Of a DNA stretch of 8,501 bases, positions 1 through 7,566 are shown piece after piece. Each line of letters begins with the position of its first letter. Positions within the stretch are counted from its first letter, which is position 1. The stretch covers positions 1-8,501 of the forward strand of contig CAYYRB010000079.1 of assembly GCA_964473995.1 (NCBI GenBank), written 5' to 3'. A model generated the notes under the pieces. It saw only the letters and a list, made by a program, of their open reading frames with translations, had not been told where the DNA came from and ran no database searches. The stretch comes from JAKRSD01 sp964473995 (GTDB lineage Bacteria; Bacteroidota; Bacteroidia; CAIKAF01). The position numbers and the translations under genes were made by a program.

Positions 1-1425
1 ATCATACGGAAGCCGGCTCCAATCGGCCGTCATCCCGTCGGTAGAAGTAACGGCACGCAGACAGATGGCGTGTTCATAGGTGCGCTCATCGCCCATAACC
101 CCTACCGATTGAACGGGAAGAAAAATAGCGCCGGCCTGCCAAACTTCGTCGTATAGCCCATGCTTTTTCAAAGCATTTATGTAGATGGCATCCGCCTCTT
201 GTAAAATAGCAGCCTTATCGGGAGTAATCTCTCCCAAGATGCGTATGGCCAAACCCGGGCCCGGGAAAGGATGTCTCCCGATAAAATCTTCCCCAATACC
301 CAGGCTGCGTCCCACACGCCTGACTTCATCCTTAAACAACGTACGCAAAGGCTCTACCACTTTTAACTTCATTTTGGCAGGCAATCCGCCCACGTTGTGA
401 TGACTTTTGATGGTAGCCGAAGGTCCCTTCACGGAAACTGACTCAATCACATCCGGATAAATCGTTCCCTGTCCCAACCATTTGGCATTTTTTTCCTTTT
501 TTGACTCTTCATCAAAAATATCAATGAAAAGCTTGCCGATTATTTTTCGTTTTTGTTCCGGATCGGTAACCCCTTTTAGGGCTTTCATAAACCGTGTCTT
601 GGCATCAATACCTCTAACATTAAGTCCGAAGTCCTTATACGAATGAAGTACCGTGTCAAATTCATCCTTCCGCAAAAGTCCGTTATCCACAAAAATACAA
701 TGGAGCCTTTTACCTACGGCCCTGCTGATCAAAGTAGCGGCCACGGTGCTGTCCACCCCGCCGGAAAGCGCCATGATCACCGTGTCGTTACCCAAACGGA
801 CCTTTAGATCGGCAACGGTTTCCTCAATAAATGCCCCCGGAGTCCAATCCCCGGCAAAACCGCAAATCTCGAACAAGAAATTACCTAAAAGCCGGGCCCC
901 GTATTCGCTGTGATAGACTTCGGGATGAAACTGCACGCCGTAAACGGCCTTTTTCCTGATTTTAAATCCGCCAACGGCCACATCTTTCGTTCCCGCTATA
1001 ATTTTGGCATCCTCGGGCAGGGCAGTTATGGTATCTCCATGGCTCATCCACACCTGTGAGCCTTTTTTTACCCCTTTGAGCAGGGCCTCTTTTTTGGATA
1101 CATGGCTCAAATGAGCGCGGCCATATTCCCTTACTGCGGATTTTTCCACATTCCCCCCGCCTTTTTGGGCAATCAACTGGGCGCCGTAACAAATCCCCAA
1201 TACGGGAGAGTGGGCATACATGCTTGTCAAATCAACTGCGGGAGCATTTTTTTCGCGCACGGAATGCGGGCTTCCAGATAATATTATCCCTTTGATGGAT
1301 TCATCCAATTCGGGCAAATGATTGTAAGGCCATATTTCACAATACACATTTTGTTCACGGACCCGGCGGGCAATCAACTGTGTATATTGAGATCCGAAAT
1401 CTATGATAAGCAACTTTTGGTGCAT
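1..1425 (-). CDS. guaA: GMP synthase (glutamine-hydrolysing), 3' end cut by window edge
   Basis: This enzyme converts XMP to GMP in the cytoplasm, using ATP and ammonia released from glutamine; it is the last step of de novo guanine nucleotide synthesis. I translated the minus strand from the ATG at 1425 and found 475 codons with no stop. The N-terminal class I glutamine amidotransferase domain (about residues 4-190) has the nucleophile in GICYGAQ (Cys79) and the FHPE motif giving His167 and Glu169. The ATP-pyrophosphatase domain carries the P-loop SGGVDS at 221-226. The C-terminal dimerisation/XMP-binding domain shows HPFPGPGLAIR starting at His385, then QSVGVMGDERTYE and TSTDGMTADW. The reading stops at LPYD, so about 35 residues, including the family's usual ending (PPxTIEWE), lie beyond position 1. 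The start gives MHQKLLIIDFGSQYTQ, the normal N-terminus of the family. It is divergent from uvrB. The identification is very secure; the missing end is a window effect, not a broken gene. Confidence 0.97.
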   Translation of the reverse strand, partial: MHQKLLIIDFGSQYTQLIARRVREQNVYCEIWPYNHLPELDESIKGIILSGSPHSVREKNAPAVDLTSMYAHSPVLGICYGAQLIAQKGGGNVEKSAVREYGRAHLSHVSKKEALLKGVKKGSQVWMSHGDTITALPEDAKIIAGTKDVAVGGFKIRKKAVYGVQFHPEVYHSEYGARLLGNFLFEICGFAGDWTPGAFIEETVADLKVRLGNDTVIMALSGGVDSTVAATLISRAVGKRLHCIFVDNGLLRKDEFDTVLHSYKDFGLNVRGIDAKTRFMKALKGVTDPEQKRKIIGKLFIDIFDEESKKEKNAKWLGQGTIYPDVIESVSVKGPSATIKSHHNVGGLPAKMKLKVVEPLRTLFKDEVRRVGRSLGIGEDFIGRHPFPGPGLAIRILGEITPDKAAILQEADAIYINALKKHGLYDEVWQAGAIFLPVQSVGVMGDERTYEHAICLRAVTSTDGMTADWSRLPYD

Positions 1426-1444
1426 GATTGGTATTGTAAAACGA

Positions 1445-1452
1445 CAAAAATA
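1445..1452 (-). promoter_or_regulatory. Bacteroidota-type -7 promoter element upstream of guaA
   Basis: Read on the minus strand, this site is TATTTTTG, an exact match to the TAnnTTTG element recognised by the primary sigma factor of Bacteroidota. It ends about 20 bases before the guaA ATG, so the transcript leader would be short (roughly 12-17 bases). A clear TTTG at the -33 position is not visible; the region about 20 bases upstream reads GTCTG. The match and position are seen directly; activity is inferred. Confidence 0.45.
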
Positions 1453-1547
1453 CGTTTTTCTGAAAAACAGACCGATTTACTTTTCCACCGGAATCTGTTG
1501 ACATCGACATTACAACGAAAAGCAAAACCATACGGAGGGTTTTGCGT

Positions 1548-1555
1548 TACCTTTG
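1548..1555 (+). promoter_or_regulatory. Possible -7 promoter element at the uvrB start (near-leaderless)
   Basis: The sequence TACCTTTG matches TAnnTTTG exactly and ends 9 bases before the uvrB ATG at 1565. If used, transcription would begin within a few bases of the start codon, giving an almost leaderless mRNA. No TTTG or TTG is present about 20 bases upstream, where a -33 element would be expected, so this may be chance. It also argues against the in-frame TTG at 1553 as a start codon, because that triplet lies inside the element. Confidence 0.3.
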
Positions 1556-1564
1556 CACTTGCGC

Positions 1565-3598
1565 ATGAAATTCGAGCTTCAATCACCGTTCAAACCTTTG
1601 GGAGATCAGCCGCAGGCCATCAGGGAACTGAGGGCAGGACTGGAAAAGGGGGAGCGCTTTCAAACCCTTCTGGGTGCTACGGGAACCGGCAAAACCTTTA
1701 CCATTGCGAATGTCGTTGAGCAGATTCAAAAACCGACGCTGGTTCTGAGCCATAACAAAACATTGGCAGCCCAGTTATATGGAGAATTTAAAGAATTTTT
1801 TCCGCACAATGCAGTAGAATATTTTGTCTCTTATTACGATTATTATCAGCCCGAGGCTTACGTACCGAGTTCGGGAGTTTACATCGAAAAAGAATTATCC
1901 ATCAACGAAGAAATAGAAAAGTTAAGACTGAGCACCACCTCAGCCCTGCTCTCAGGAAGACGAGACGTATTGGTGGTTTCCTCCGTTTCCTGCATTTATG
2001 GCATGGGAAACCCCGAAGATTTTTATGCGAATATCATCACGGTAAAAAAGGGAATGAAAATCGGAAGAAATCAATTTCTGCTCAAGTTGGTGGATTCTCT
2101 GTATTACCGAACAGAAAACGAATTTAAGAGGGGAACCTTTCGCGTTACGGGCGATACCGTAGATATTTTTCTGGCATACGCCGACAATGCGGTTCGTATT
2201 TATTTTTGGGGCGATGAAGTAGAACTTATTGAATTAATTGATCCCGTTACGGGTAAAAAATTCGGTGAGCAGGAACAATTTGTCATCAATCCCGCCAATC
2301 TTTTCGTTACCACCAAAGAGCGCCTGAAAGCTGCCGAATTAATGATTATGGATGATTTGACGGCCCAGGTGGATTTCTTTAAAGAAGAGCAAAAATTTTT
2401 GGAAGCGAAACGCTTGCAGGAACGCACTGAGTACGACCTGGAAATGATCCGGGAATTGGGATATTGTTCAGGAATTGAAAACTATTCGCGTTATTTCGAC
2501 GGAAGAAAAGCCGGTACGAGACCGTTCTGCCTGCTGGATTATTTCCCGAAAGATTTTGTGATGGTGGTGGATGAAAGCCATGTGACCATTCCGCAGGTGC
2601 GGGCCATGTACAACGGAGACAGGCTGCGCAAAACCAATCTGGTGGATTACGGGTTTCGTCTACCCTCAGCTTTGGATAACCGACCTTTAAAATTTGAGGA
2701 ATTTGAAGGCCTGTTGAATCAGGTGATTTTTGTGAGTGCCACACCGGCCGACTATGAACTCCGGATGACCGAAGGAGAAGTGGTTGAGCAGGTCATCCGC
2801 CCAACCGGCATTTTAGATCCGCTCATTCATATCCGCCCCACCGCCAATCAGATAGATGACCTGTTGGAGGAGATTCACAAAAGAGCAGAAAAAGACGAAC
2901 GGGTATTGGTGACCACACTCACCAAACGAATGGCCGAAGAACTGACCAAATACATGGCGCGTGTGGGGATTCGGTGTCGCTACATTCACAGCGAAGTGGA
3001 AACCCTGGAAAGGGTAGAAATTTTGCGCGATTTACGACTCGGTCTTTTTGACGTGCTGGTGGGAGTTAATTTACTCAGGGAGGGGCTCGATCTCCCGGAG
3101 GTTTCACTGGTCGCCATTTTGGATGCCGATAAGGAAGGTTTCCTCAGAAACCAACGCTCGCTGATTCAAACCATAGGCCGGGCAGCCAGAAACATCAACG
3201 GCACAGTAATCATGTATGCCGACTCCATTACCGAAAGTATGCAAAAAGCCATTGATGAAACGGAGCGCAGAAGGGAAAAACAGATTCATTACAATGTAGA
3301 AAACAAGATTCAACCCAGACAGGCCGAAAGAGACAGCGAACAAATACGCAAAAAGGCCGGCGTGGCGGCCGGGCGAAAATCGAAATCTGCAGAATCAACA
3401 AACTACATTTCTCCCGACGAAGTCTCTGCTGCTGCAGAAGAACCTACCCATTATAAAACCAAAAAAGAGGTGGAAACAGCCATTGACCGCACCCGTAAAG
3501 CCATGGAAAAAGCGGCCAGAGAATTGGATTTTATTGCGGCTGCCAAACTCAGGGATGAAATGTTTGAATTGAAGACACTTTTAGAAAACTGGTCATAA
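1565..3598 (+). CDS. uvrB: UvrABC excision nuclease subunit B
   Basis: UvrB is the DNA-damage-verifying helicase-like subunit of bacterial nucleotide excision repair. UvrA loads it onto DNA, and it then recruits UvrC for the dual incision. The 677-residue product has the family's usual length. Visible features are Walker A GATGTGKT at 37-44, the start of the beta-hairpin that clamps the DNA strand (YYDYYQPEAYVP, 90-101), the DEAD-like Walker B motif DESH at 336-339, helicase motif VI QTIGRAARN at 535-543, and a C-terminal UVR domain at about 636-671 (ending KLRDEMFELKTLL), which contacts UvrC. A charged, probably flexible linker (about 590-635) precedes the UVR domain. I chose the ATG at 1565 because MKFELQSPFKPLGDQPQAI matches the conserved N-terminus; the in-frame TTG at 1553 would only add four residues. 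uvrA and uvrC are not in the window. guaA is divergent upstream. Nothing appears degraded. Confidence 0.98.
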   Translation: MKFELQSPFKPLGDQPQAIRELRAGLEKGERFQTLLGATGTGKTFTIANVVEQIQKPTLVLSHNKTLAAQLYGEFKEFFPHNAVEYFVSYYDYYQPEAYVPSSGVYIEKELSINEEIEKLRLSTTSALLSGRRDVLVVSSVSCIYGMGNPEDFYANIITVKKGMKIGRNQFLLKLVDSLYYRTENEFKRGTFRVTGDTVDIFLAYADNAVRIYFWGDEVELIELIDPVTGKKFGEQEQFVINPANLFVTTKERLKAAELMIMDDLTAQVDFFKEEQKFLEAKRLQERTEYDLEMIRELGYCSGIENYSRYFDGRKAGTRPFCLLDYFPKDFVMVVDESHVTIPQVRAMYNGDRLRKTNLVDYGFRLPSALDNRPLKFEEFEGLLNQVIFVSATPADYELRMTEGEVVEQVIRPTGILDPLIHIRPTANQIDDLLEEIHKRAEKDERVLVTTLTKRMAEELTKYMARVGIRCRYIHSEVETLERVEILRDLRLGLFDVLVGVNLLREGLDLPEVSLVAILDADKEGFLRNQRSLIQTIGRAARNINGTVIMYADSITESMQKAIDETERRREKQIHYNVENKIQPRQAERDSEQIRKKAGVAAGRKSKSAESTNYISPDEVSAAAEEPTHYKTKKEVETAIDRTRKAMEKAARELDFIAAAKLRDEMFELKTLLENWS

Positions 3599-3620
3599 AG
3601 ATTTAGCAGACAAGGAATTT

Positions 3621-3663
3621 ATGCTCTGAAATCATGCTATCTTTCAGGTGCATCCATTTTTTT
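3621..3663 (+). terminator. Likely intrinsic terminator of uvrB
   Basis: An imperfect hairpin begins 22 bases after the uvrB stop. ATGC (3621-3624) pairs with GCAT (3650-3653), and CTGAAA (3626-3631) pairs with TTTCAG (3642-3647), with a small internal loop (T opposite GT) and a 10-base apical loop. It is followed by CCA and seven Ts (3657-3663). Geometry and position fit a rho-independent terminator, although the stem is only moderately stable. Confidence 0.45.
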
Positions 3664-3689
3664 GTATACACAAACCACCCTGTTTTCAC

Positions 3690-3710
3690 AATGATTTAAA
3701 TCATTTTTTT
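3690..3710 (+). promoter_or_regulatory. Perfect 16-bp AT-rich palindrome followed by a T run
   Basis: Positions 3690-3705 read AATGATTTAAATCATT, a perfect inverted repeat with no central spacer, and the last two Ts begin a run of seven (3704-3710). Two readings are possible. It may be an operator: the inner TGAT-N4-ATCA resembles the half-sites of Crp/Fnr-family proteins, and its centre is about 65 bases before the start predicted for the surface-protein gene. Or it may be a second, weak terminator after uvrB. The palindrome is seen directly; the function is inferred. Confidence 0.35.
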
Positions 3711-3726
3711 GGTTGATTCCTATCAT

Positions 3727-3756
3727 TTTGCCTGTTGATTTCTCAAGGGAGATTTG
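3727..3756 (+). promoter_or_regulatory. Candidate promoter of the SprB-repeat protein gene
   Basis: TTTG at 3727-3730 fits the -33 element of Bacteroidota promoters. It is followed after 18 bases by GAGATTTG at 3749-3756, which matches the -7 element TAnnTTTG except for G in place of the first T. Transcription would start near 3762, leaving a leader of about 30 bases. That leader ends in an A-rich stretch (CCTAAAACAAATCAATC) directly before the ATG at 3795, the usual translation-start context in this phylum, with no Shine-Dalgarno site. Confidence 0.4.
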
Positions 3757-3794
3757 TGGTGTTCATTCGACGTATAACCTAAAACAAATCAATC

Positions 3795-6700
3795 ATGAGA
3801 AAAATTACCATGTCGGCTGCTTTTTTCTTAACGGTCGGTGCTCTAAGTGTTTTTGCGCAGAGCAGCACTTCCTGTTTGGATAGGAATGCCTACCCCCAAT
3901 CCAAAAATGTGGGTTTAACGGGCAGTTACACATTAACCCTGGGCCAGTTGGAATATGCGGCCCAAACTTATCAGTACTCCGGTCCGGGTACATTAACCAG
4001 TGTGCGTATTTTCGGATTTTCACCCACCGCAATTGTCGGGGTACCCATGCGGGCAAGAGTATATTCGGTAGATGCAAACGGCAGACCGGTTTCCCTGCTC
4101 AGTTCCGCCAATTTCGTGTGGGGTATCGGTAACAACCTGGCCGGTTATGCCACCGTAGACGTACCCGACGTTCCCCTTTCGACCAATTTCGCCGTGTCGG
4201 CGGAAATAATCGGAGGAATTCCCGGGGTTTCCAGCTTTCAGGTGGATTATAACGGAGACGGGGACGGAAACGGGGAAGATTTGGCTTCCTTGGCTGGAAG
4301 CACTACCGGATTTGTTTGGCAGAGTGCACTCAGCAATTTCGGGCGGGACGGTGATTTTTATATCGTGCCCCGAATGAATCATTTCATTACATCTGATTTT
4401 GCGGAAAGTTCCACCTGCGTGGCAACAGGAACTCCCGTTACATTCAGTAATCTGTCTTCCGTTTCACAGGATCCCATGTTTAACACCATCAACCTGCCTG
4501 GATATACAGGCGGAAATTATGTGTACACATGGAATTTTGGTGATGGTTCGCCGGTTTCACATGCTGCCAATCCAACAAAAACATACGCCAATGCGGGTGT
4601 TTACACCGTTACGCTTACCGTATTCATGGATGGTTGGGAACAGAACTGCTCTGTTTCGCATTCCCACTCTATCTCTGTAGGCCTCAGTGCGGCGGTGTCC
4701 AATGTAAATGCTGTTTCCTGCTTCGGCGGAAACAACGGATCATTCACCGTTTCAGGAAGCGGCGGATCCACACCTTATCAATACAGCCTGAATGGAAGCA
4801 CTTGGGTTTCCGGAGGTACTTTCACCAATCTTACTCCAGGAAATTACACCGTTTACGTTCGGGATGCTTTGGGATGCATAAGAACTACCACCGTAAGCAT
4901 TAATCAGCCTTCTCCCATTTCTTGGATTTCCACGGGAGTTACCAATGCCACCTGCGGTGTAAACGCGGACGGTTCCCTATTAGTTGCCGCAACAGGCGGA
5001 TCGGGAGCTTTGCAATACAGTCTCAACGGCACTACCTGGCAAACTTCCGGGTTATTTACCGGATTATCGGCCGGTTCGTATTTGGTATACGTAAAGGATG
5101 CGAACAACTGCCAAAATACGGTAACGTTGAATGTCAGCAATGCCGGTGCACCGACTCTGTTCATCAATTCTGTTACCCATGTCACCTGTTTCGGTGCATC
5201 GACAGGTTCAATCATTCTCTCCTCTTCCGGCGGAACGGGAACTTCCCAATATAGCCTGGACGGCACCAACTATCAGACATCCGGAACATTCACCGGGCTG
5301 GCGGCCGGAACTTATTCCGCATACGTAAAAGATCAGGCAGGCTGTGTGGACGTGAAAACCGTTCAGGTTATTCAGCCCAATCAGATTACTTTTAGCGCTA
5401 CGGCTTCATCCGTTTCTTGTAACGGGGGATCCAACGGTACTATTTTCATCAGCAACGTGACAGGCGGCACGGGAGTTCCCGTATACAGTATAAACGGGGT
5501 CAATTATCAATCAGGAAACCTCTTCAGCGGTTTGGCCGCAGGCACCTATTCCGTTTTTGTGAAAGACGTGGCTCAATGCATTTCCACAGCATCCATCACC
5601 GTGAGCCAACCGGCTCCCATTACCGTCAGCACCAGTGTGGTCAACAATACCTGCCACAACGGATTTAACGGATCTGTGACGATAAGTGCCAACGGAGGAA
5701 CACCCCCTTACAAATACAGTATAAACGGAATCACCTTCCAACCCACACCCGTGTTTACCGAATTAGCCGCGGGCGTTTACACCTTTACGGTAAAAGATGC
5801 GAATAACTGTACGGCTACGGTATCGGCCACGGTAACCCACCCAAGTATAATTTCTGCCGTGATTACCACCGGCAACTCTGCATGCGGCAGCAATAACGGA
5901 ACTATTTTGGTTGTTGGATCAGGCGGCTCGGGCAGCGGGTATCAGTACAGCCTTAATGGGGTAAATTTCAGCGGGGTTGGAAGTTTCGCGGGTTTAGGTC
6001 AGGGTACTTACACGATTTTTGTGAAAGACGGAGCCGGATGTATGAGGGAATTTACCACCACGATAACCGATTCCAACGGGCCTTCCATTAATTCTTTCAG
6101 CTCAACTCAGGTAAGCTGCAACGGCGGATCGGACGGAACCATAACCATAACAAACATTACCGGAGGAAGCGGTGTCCTGCAATACAGCATTAACGGATCT
6201 CCTTTCCAAAATTCACCGACATTTTCGGGCCTTGCCGCCGGGACTTACGTGGTGGTGGTGCGCGACGGTTTAGGCTGTACGGGAAGCATTACGGTAAATC
6301 TTACCCAGCCGGCTCAAATCATCGTAAATACAGTAGTTTCAAATGTGAATTGCCATGGATCTTCTACCGGTTCCGTAAACATTACCTCGGGAGGAGGCGC
6401 AGGTGTGCTTTCTTACAGCCTGGACGGTACCAATTTCCAATCCAGTTCGGTTTTCAACAACCTGCCTGCGGGTAATTATTATGCACTTGTAAAAGACCAG
6501 GGAAACTGTGTCGGATTCACCACCTTCAGCATCACCGAACCCCCGGCCATATTCATCAGCAACAAGGGCATCCTGAATGTTACCTGTCATGGAGGGAATA
6601 ACGGCTCCATGCTCATCACCGCAGGAGGTGGTGTCGGAACCCTGCTATTTTCTCTGGATGGCGTAAACTACAGCACCAACAACAGCTTTACCGGACTTTC

Positions 6701-7493
6701 GGCCGGCTTTTACACGGTGTATATAAAAGATGCCAACAACTGCGTGAAAACCTCCGCAGCCCAAATTACAGAGCCGGCGGCATTGGTTACCAACGCCATG
6801 GTTTACGACGTAAGCTGCACGGGAGGAAGTAACGGAGTAATTGACTTTGTGGTGTATGGTGGCGTATCGCCTTACTTTTTCCAATGGTCGAATGGAAATA
6901 ATACGGAGGATATTTTCAATCTCACACCGGGACAATACACCATTTTGGTAACAGATGCCAACGGCTGCACCGTTTCTTCGGGTTATACGATTACGCAACC
7001 AAACAATCCGATTGTGGTGAACGGGGTTGTCATTAACGCATCAAGTGCCACGGCAAACAACGGATCGGTGGATATAACCGTATCAGGCGGCACTATGCCA
7101 TACTCCTTTGAATGGTCCAACGGCGCAATCAGTGAAGACATCAACGGTCTTCCCCCGGGAGCTTATCTGGTAACCATTACCGACTTAAATGGGTGCGAGG
7201 TATCCGCCTTCTACACGGTGGGAGTAAGCGCCGGATTAGAAGAAAGTGCTCCTGCAATAGTGGACGTTATTGCCTATCCCGTTCCGGCAGAAAGTACGAT
7301 TACCTTTGAGGCTGCAGGTTATACGATTGAGCAGATTGATCTGGTAAACATGTACGGACAGACGGTTCATTCGGCCATCGTAAACTCCGGTTCGGCGCAA
7401 GTAGATGTAGCGCAACTTTCCGCTGGAACTTACCTATCTAAGATTACTATAAACGGCCATACCCTGACCCGGAAAATTCAGATTTACCGCTAA
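3795..7493 (+). CDS. Secreted SprB-repeat surface protein with PKD domain and T9SS sorting domain
   Basis: This is a 1232-residue protein predicted to be exported and displayed on the cell surface or released. A Sec signal peptide (1-21, positive start then hydrophobic core) has a likely cut at VFA/Q; the mature Gln22 fits the trend in Bacteroidota for Gln after the cleavage site. Residues 22-200 are beta-rich and not assigned to a family; they contain an Asp/Gly-rich loop at 151-162 (DYNGDGDGNGED). A PKD domain (about 203-295) has WNFGDG at 246-251 and flanking Cys208 and Cys285. Eleven repeats of about 77 residues follow (297-1143), resembling the SprB repeat of Bacteroidota gliding adhesins. 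The C-terminus (about 1156-1232) has YPVPAES, an MYGQTV strand and a final KIQIYR, as in the type A sorting domain of type IX secretion. By domain content it could be an adhesin or matrix protein; a role in gliding is not shown, since SprB itself is far larger. No gliding or T9SS genes are nearby. It appears monocistronic. Confidence 0.93.
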   Translation: MRKITMSAAFFLTVGALSVFAQSSTSCLDRNAYPQSKNVGLTGSYTLTLGQLEYAAQTYQYSGPGTLTSVRIFGFSPTAIVGVPMRARVYSVDANGRPVSLLSSANFVWGIGNNLAGYATVDVPDVPLSTNFAVSAEIIGGIPGVSSFQVDYNGDGDGNGEDLASLAGSTTGFVWQSALSNFGRDGDFYIVPRMNHFITSDFAESSTCVATGTPVTFSNLSSVSQDPMFNTINLPGYTGGNYVYTWNFGDGSPVSHAANPTKTYANAGVYTVTLTVFMDGWEQNCSVSHSHSISVGLSAAVSNVNAVSCFGGNNGSFTVSGSGGSTPYQYSLNGSTWVSGGTFTNLTPGNYTVYVRDALGCIRTTTVSINQPSPISWISTGVTNATCGVNADGSLLVAATGGSGALQYSLNGTTWQTSGLFTGLSAGSYLVYVKDANNCQNTVTLNVSNAGAPTLFINSVTHVTCFGASTGSIILSSSGGTGTSQYSLDGTNYQTSGTFTGLAAGTYSAYVKDQAGCVDVKTVQVIQPNQITFSATASSVSCNGGSNGTIFISNVTGGTGVPVYSINGVNYQSGNLFSGLAAGTYSVFVKDVAQCISTASITVSQPAPITVSTSVVNNTCHNGFNGSVTISANGGTPPYKYSINGITFQPTPVFTELAAGVYTFTVKDANNCTATVSATVTHPSIISAVITTGNSACGSNNGTILVVGSGGSGSGYQYSLNGVNFSGVGSFAGLGQGTYTIFVKDGAGCMREFTTTITDSNGPSINSFSSTQVSCNGGSDGTITITNITGGSGVLQYSINGSPFQNSPTFSGLAAGTYVVVVRDGLGCTGSITVNLTQPAQIIVNTVVSNVNCHGSSTGSVNITSGGGAGVLSYSLDGTNFQSSSVFNNLPAGNYYALVKDQGNCVGFTTFSITEPPAIFISNKGILNVTCHGGNNGSMLITAGGGVGTLLFSLDGVNYSTNNSFTGLSAGFYTVYIKDANNCVKTSAAQITEPAALVTNAMVYDVSCTGGSNGVIDFVVYGGVSPYFFQWSNGNNTEDIFNLTPGQYTILVTDANGCTVSSGYTITQPNNPIVVNGVVINASSATANNGSVDITVSGGTMPYSFEWSNGAISEDINGLPPGAYLVTITDLNGCEVSAFYTVGVSAGLEESAPAIVDVIAYPVPAESTITFEAAGYTIEQIDLVNMYGQTVHSAIVNSGSAQVDVAQLSAGTYLSKITINGHTLTRKIQIYR
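4683..7226 (+). repeat. Array of eleven SprB-like protein repeats (76-78 codons each)
   Basis: The repeats share the frame C-x-G-G-x-x-G-S/T near the start, then GG-x-G-x-x-x-YS-L/I-N/D-G, F-x-x-L-x-x-G-x-Y, and V-K/R-D-x-x-x-C near the end. The first Cys of successive units falls at residues 309, 387, 465, 542, 620, 697, 775, 853, 931 and 1008, so the spacing is 77 or 78 residues; unit 11 has Ser1084 at that place. Units 1-9 use the YSLNG or YSING core. Units 10 and 11 instead have WSNG, ED and TDxNGC, closer to the classic SprB repeat. The DNA copies have diverged, so this is an old array kept by protein-level selection, not a recent expansion. Confidence 0.9.
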
Positions 7494-7516
7494 AGACAAA
7501 TCTGGATTTTCACCAG

Positions 7517-7550
7517 GAAGCACGACCCCACAAGGTCGTGCTTCTTTTTT
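7517..7550 (+). terminator. Strong intrinsic terminator of the surface-protein gene
   Basis: A perfect 11-bp stem, GAAGCACGACC (7517-7527) with GGTCGTGCTTC (7534-7544), encloses the 6-base loop CCACAA and is followed directly by six Ts (7545-7550). It begins 24 bases after the stop codon at 7493. On the minus strand the same stem lacks a T run after it, so it should act mainly on plus-strand transcripts, although it could also weaken read-through from the convergent dehydrogenase gene. Confidence 0.9.
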
Positions 7551-7566
7551 GGCATAACGTGAGAAG

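Noticed and set aside
1..1425. guaA as a truncated pseudogene
   Set aside because: The frame is intact with all catalytic motifs up to the window edge; only the last part lies outside the window.
1498..1526. TTGACA at 1498-1503 as a classical -35 box for uvrB
   Set aside because: The hexamer 17 bases later is AGCAAA, not like TATAAT, and this phylum does not use the classical -35/-10 pattern for its main promoters.
1318..1719. A plus-strand open frame of 133 codons running from the guaA 5' end into uvrB
   Set aside because: It overlaps two secure genes in other frames or on the other strand, and its product resembles nothing coherent.
3663..3670. Short palindrome TGTATACA in the uvrB/surface-protein spacer
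   Set aside because: Eight bases is too short to stand out, its flanks do not extend the symmetry, and it overlaps the end of the T run of the better-supported terminator.
4020..6998. Several minus-strand open frames of 76-121 codons inside the surface-protein gene
   Set aside because: They arise from the repetitive coding sequence (Gly/Ser/Thr/Val-rich repeats contain few antisense stops) and are fully covered by the convincing plus-strand gene.
4683..7226. Reading the periodic DNA as a CRISPR array or recent tandem DNA duplication
   Set aside because: The period is 228-234 bases and in frame; it is conserved at protein level while the DNA copies differ at many synonymous sites, so it is an old protein-domain array.
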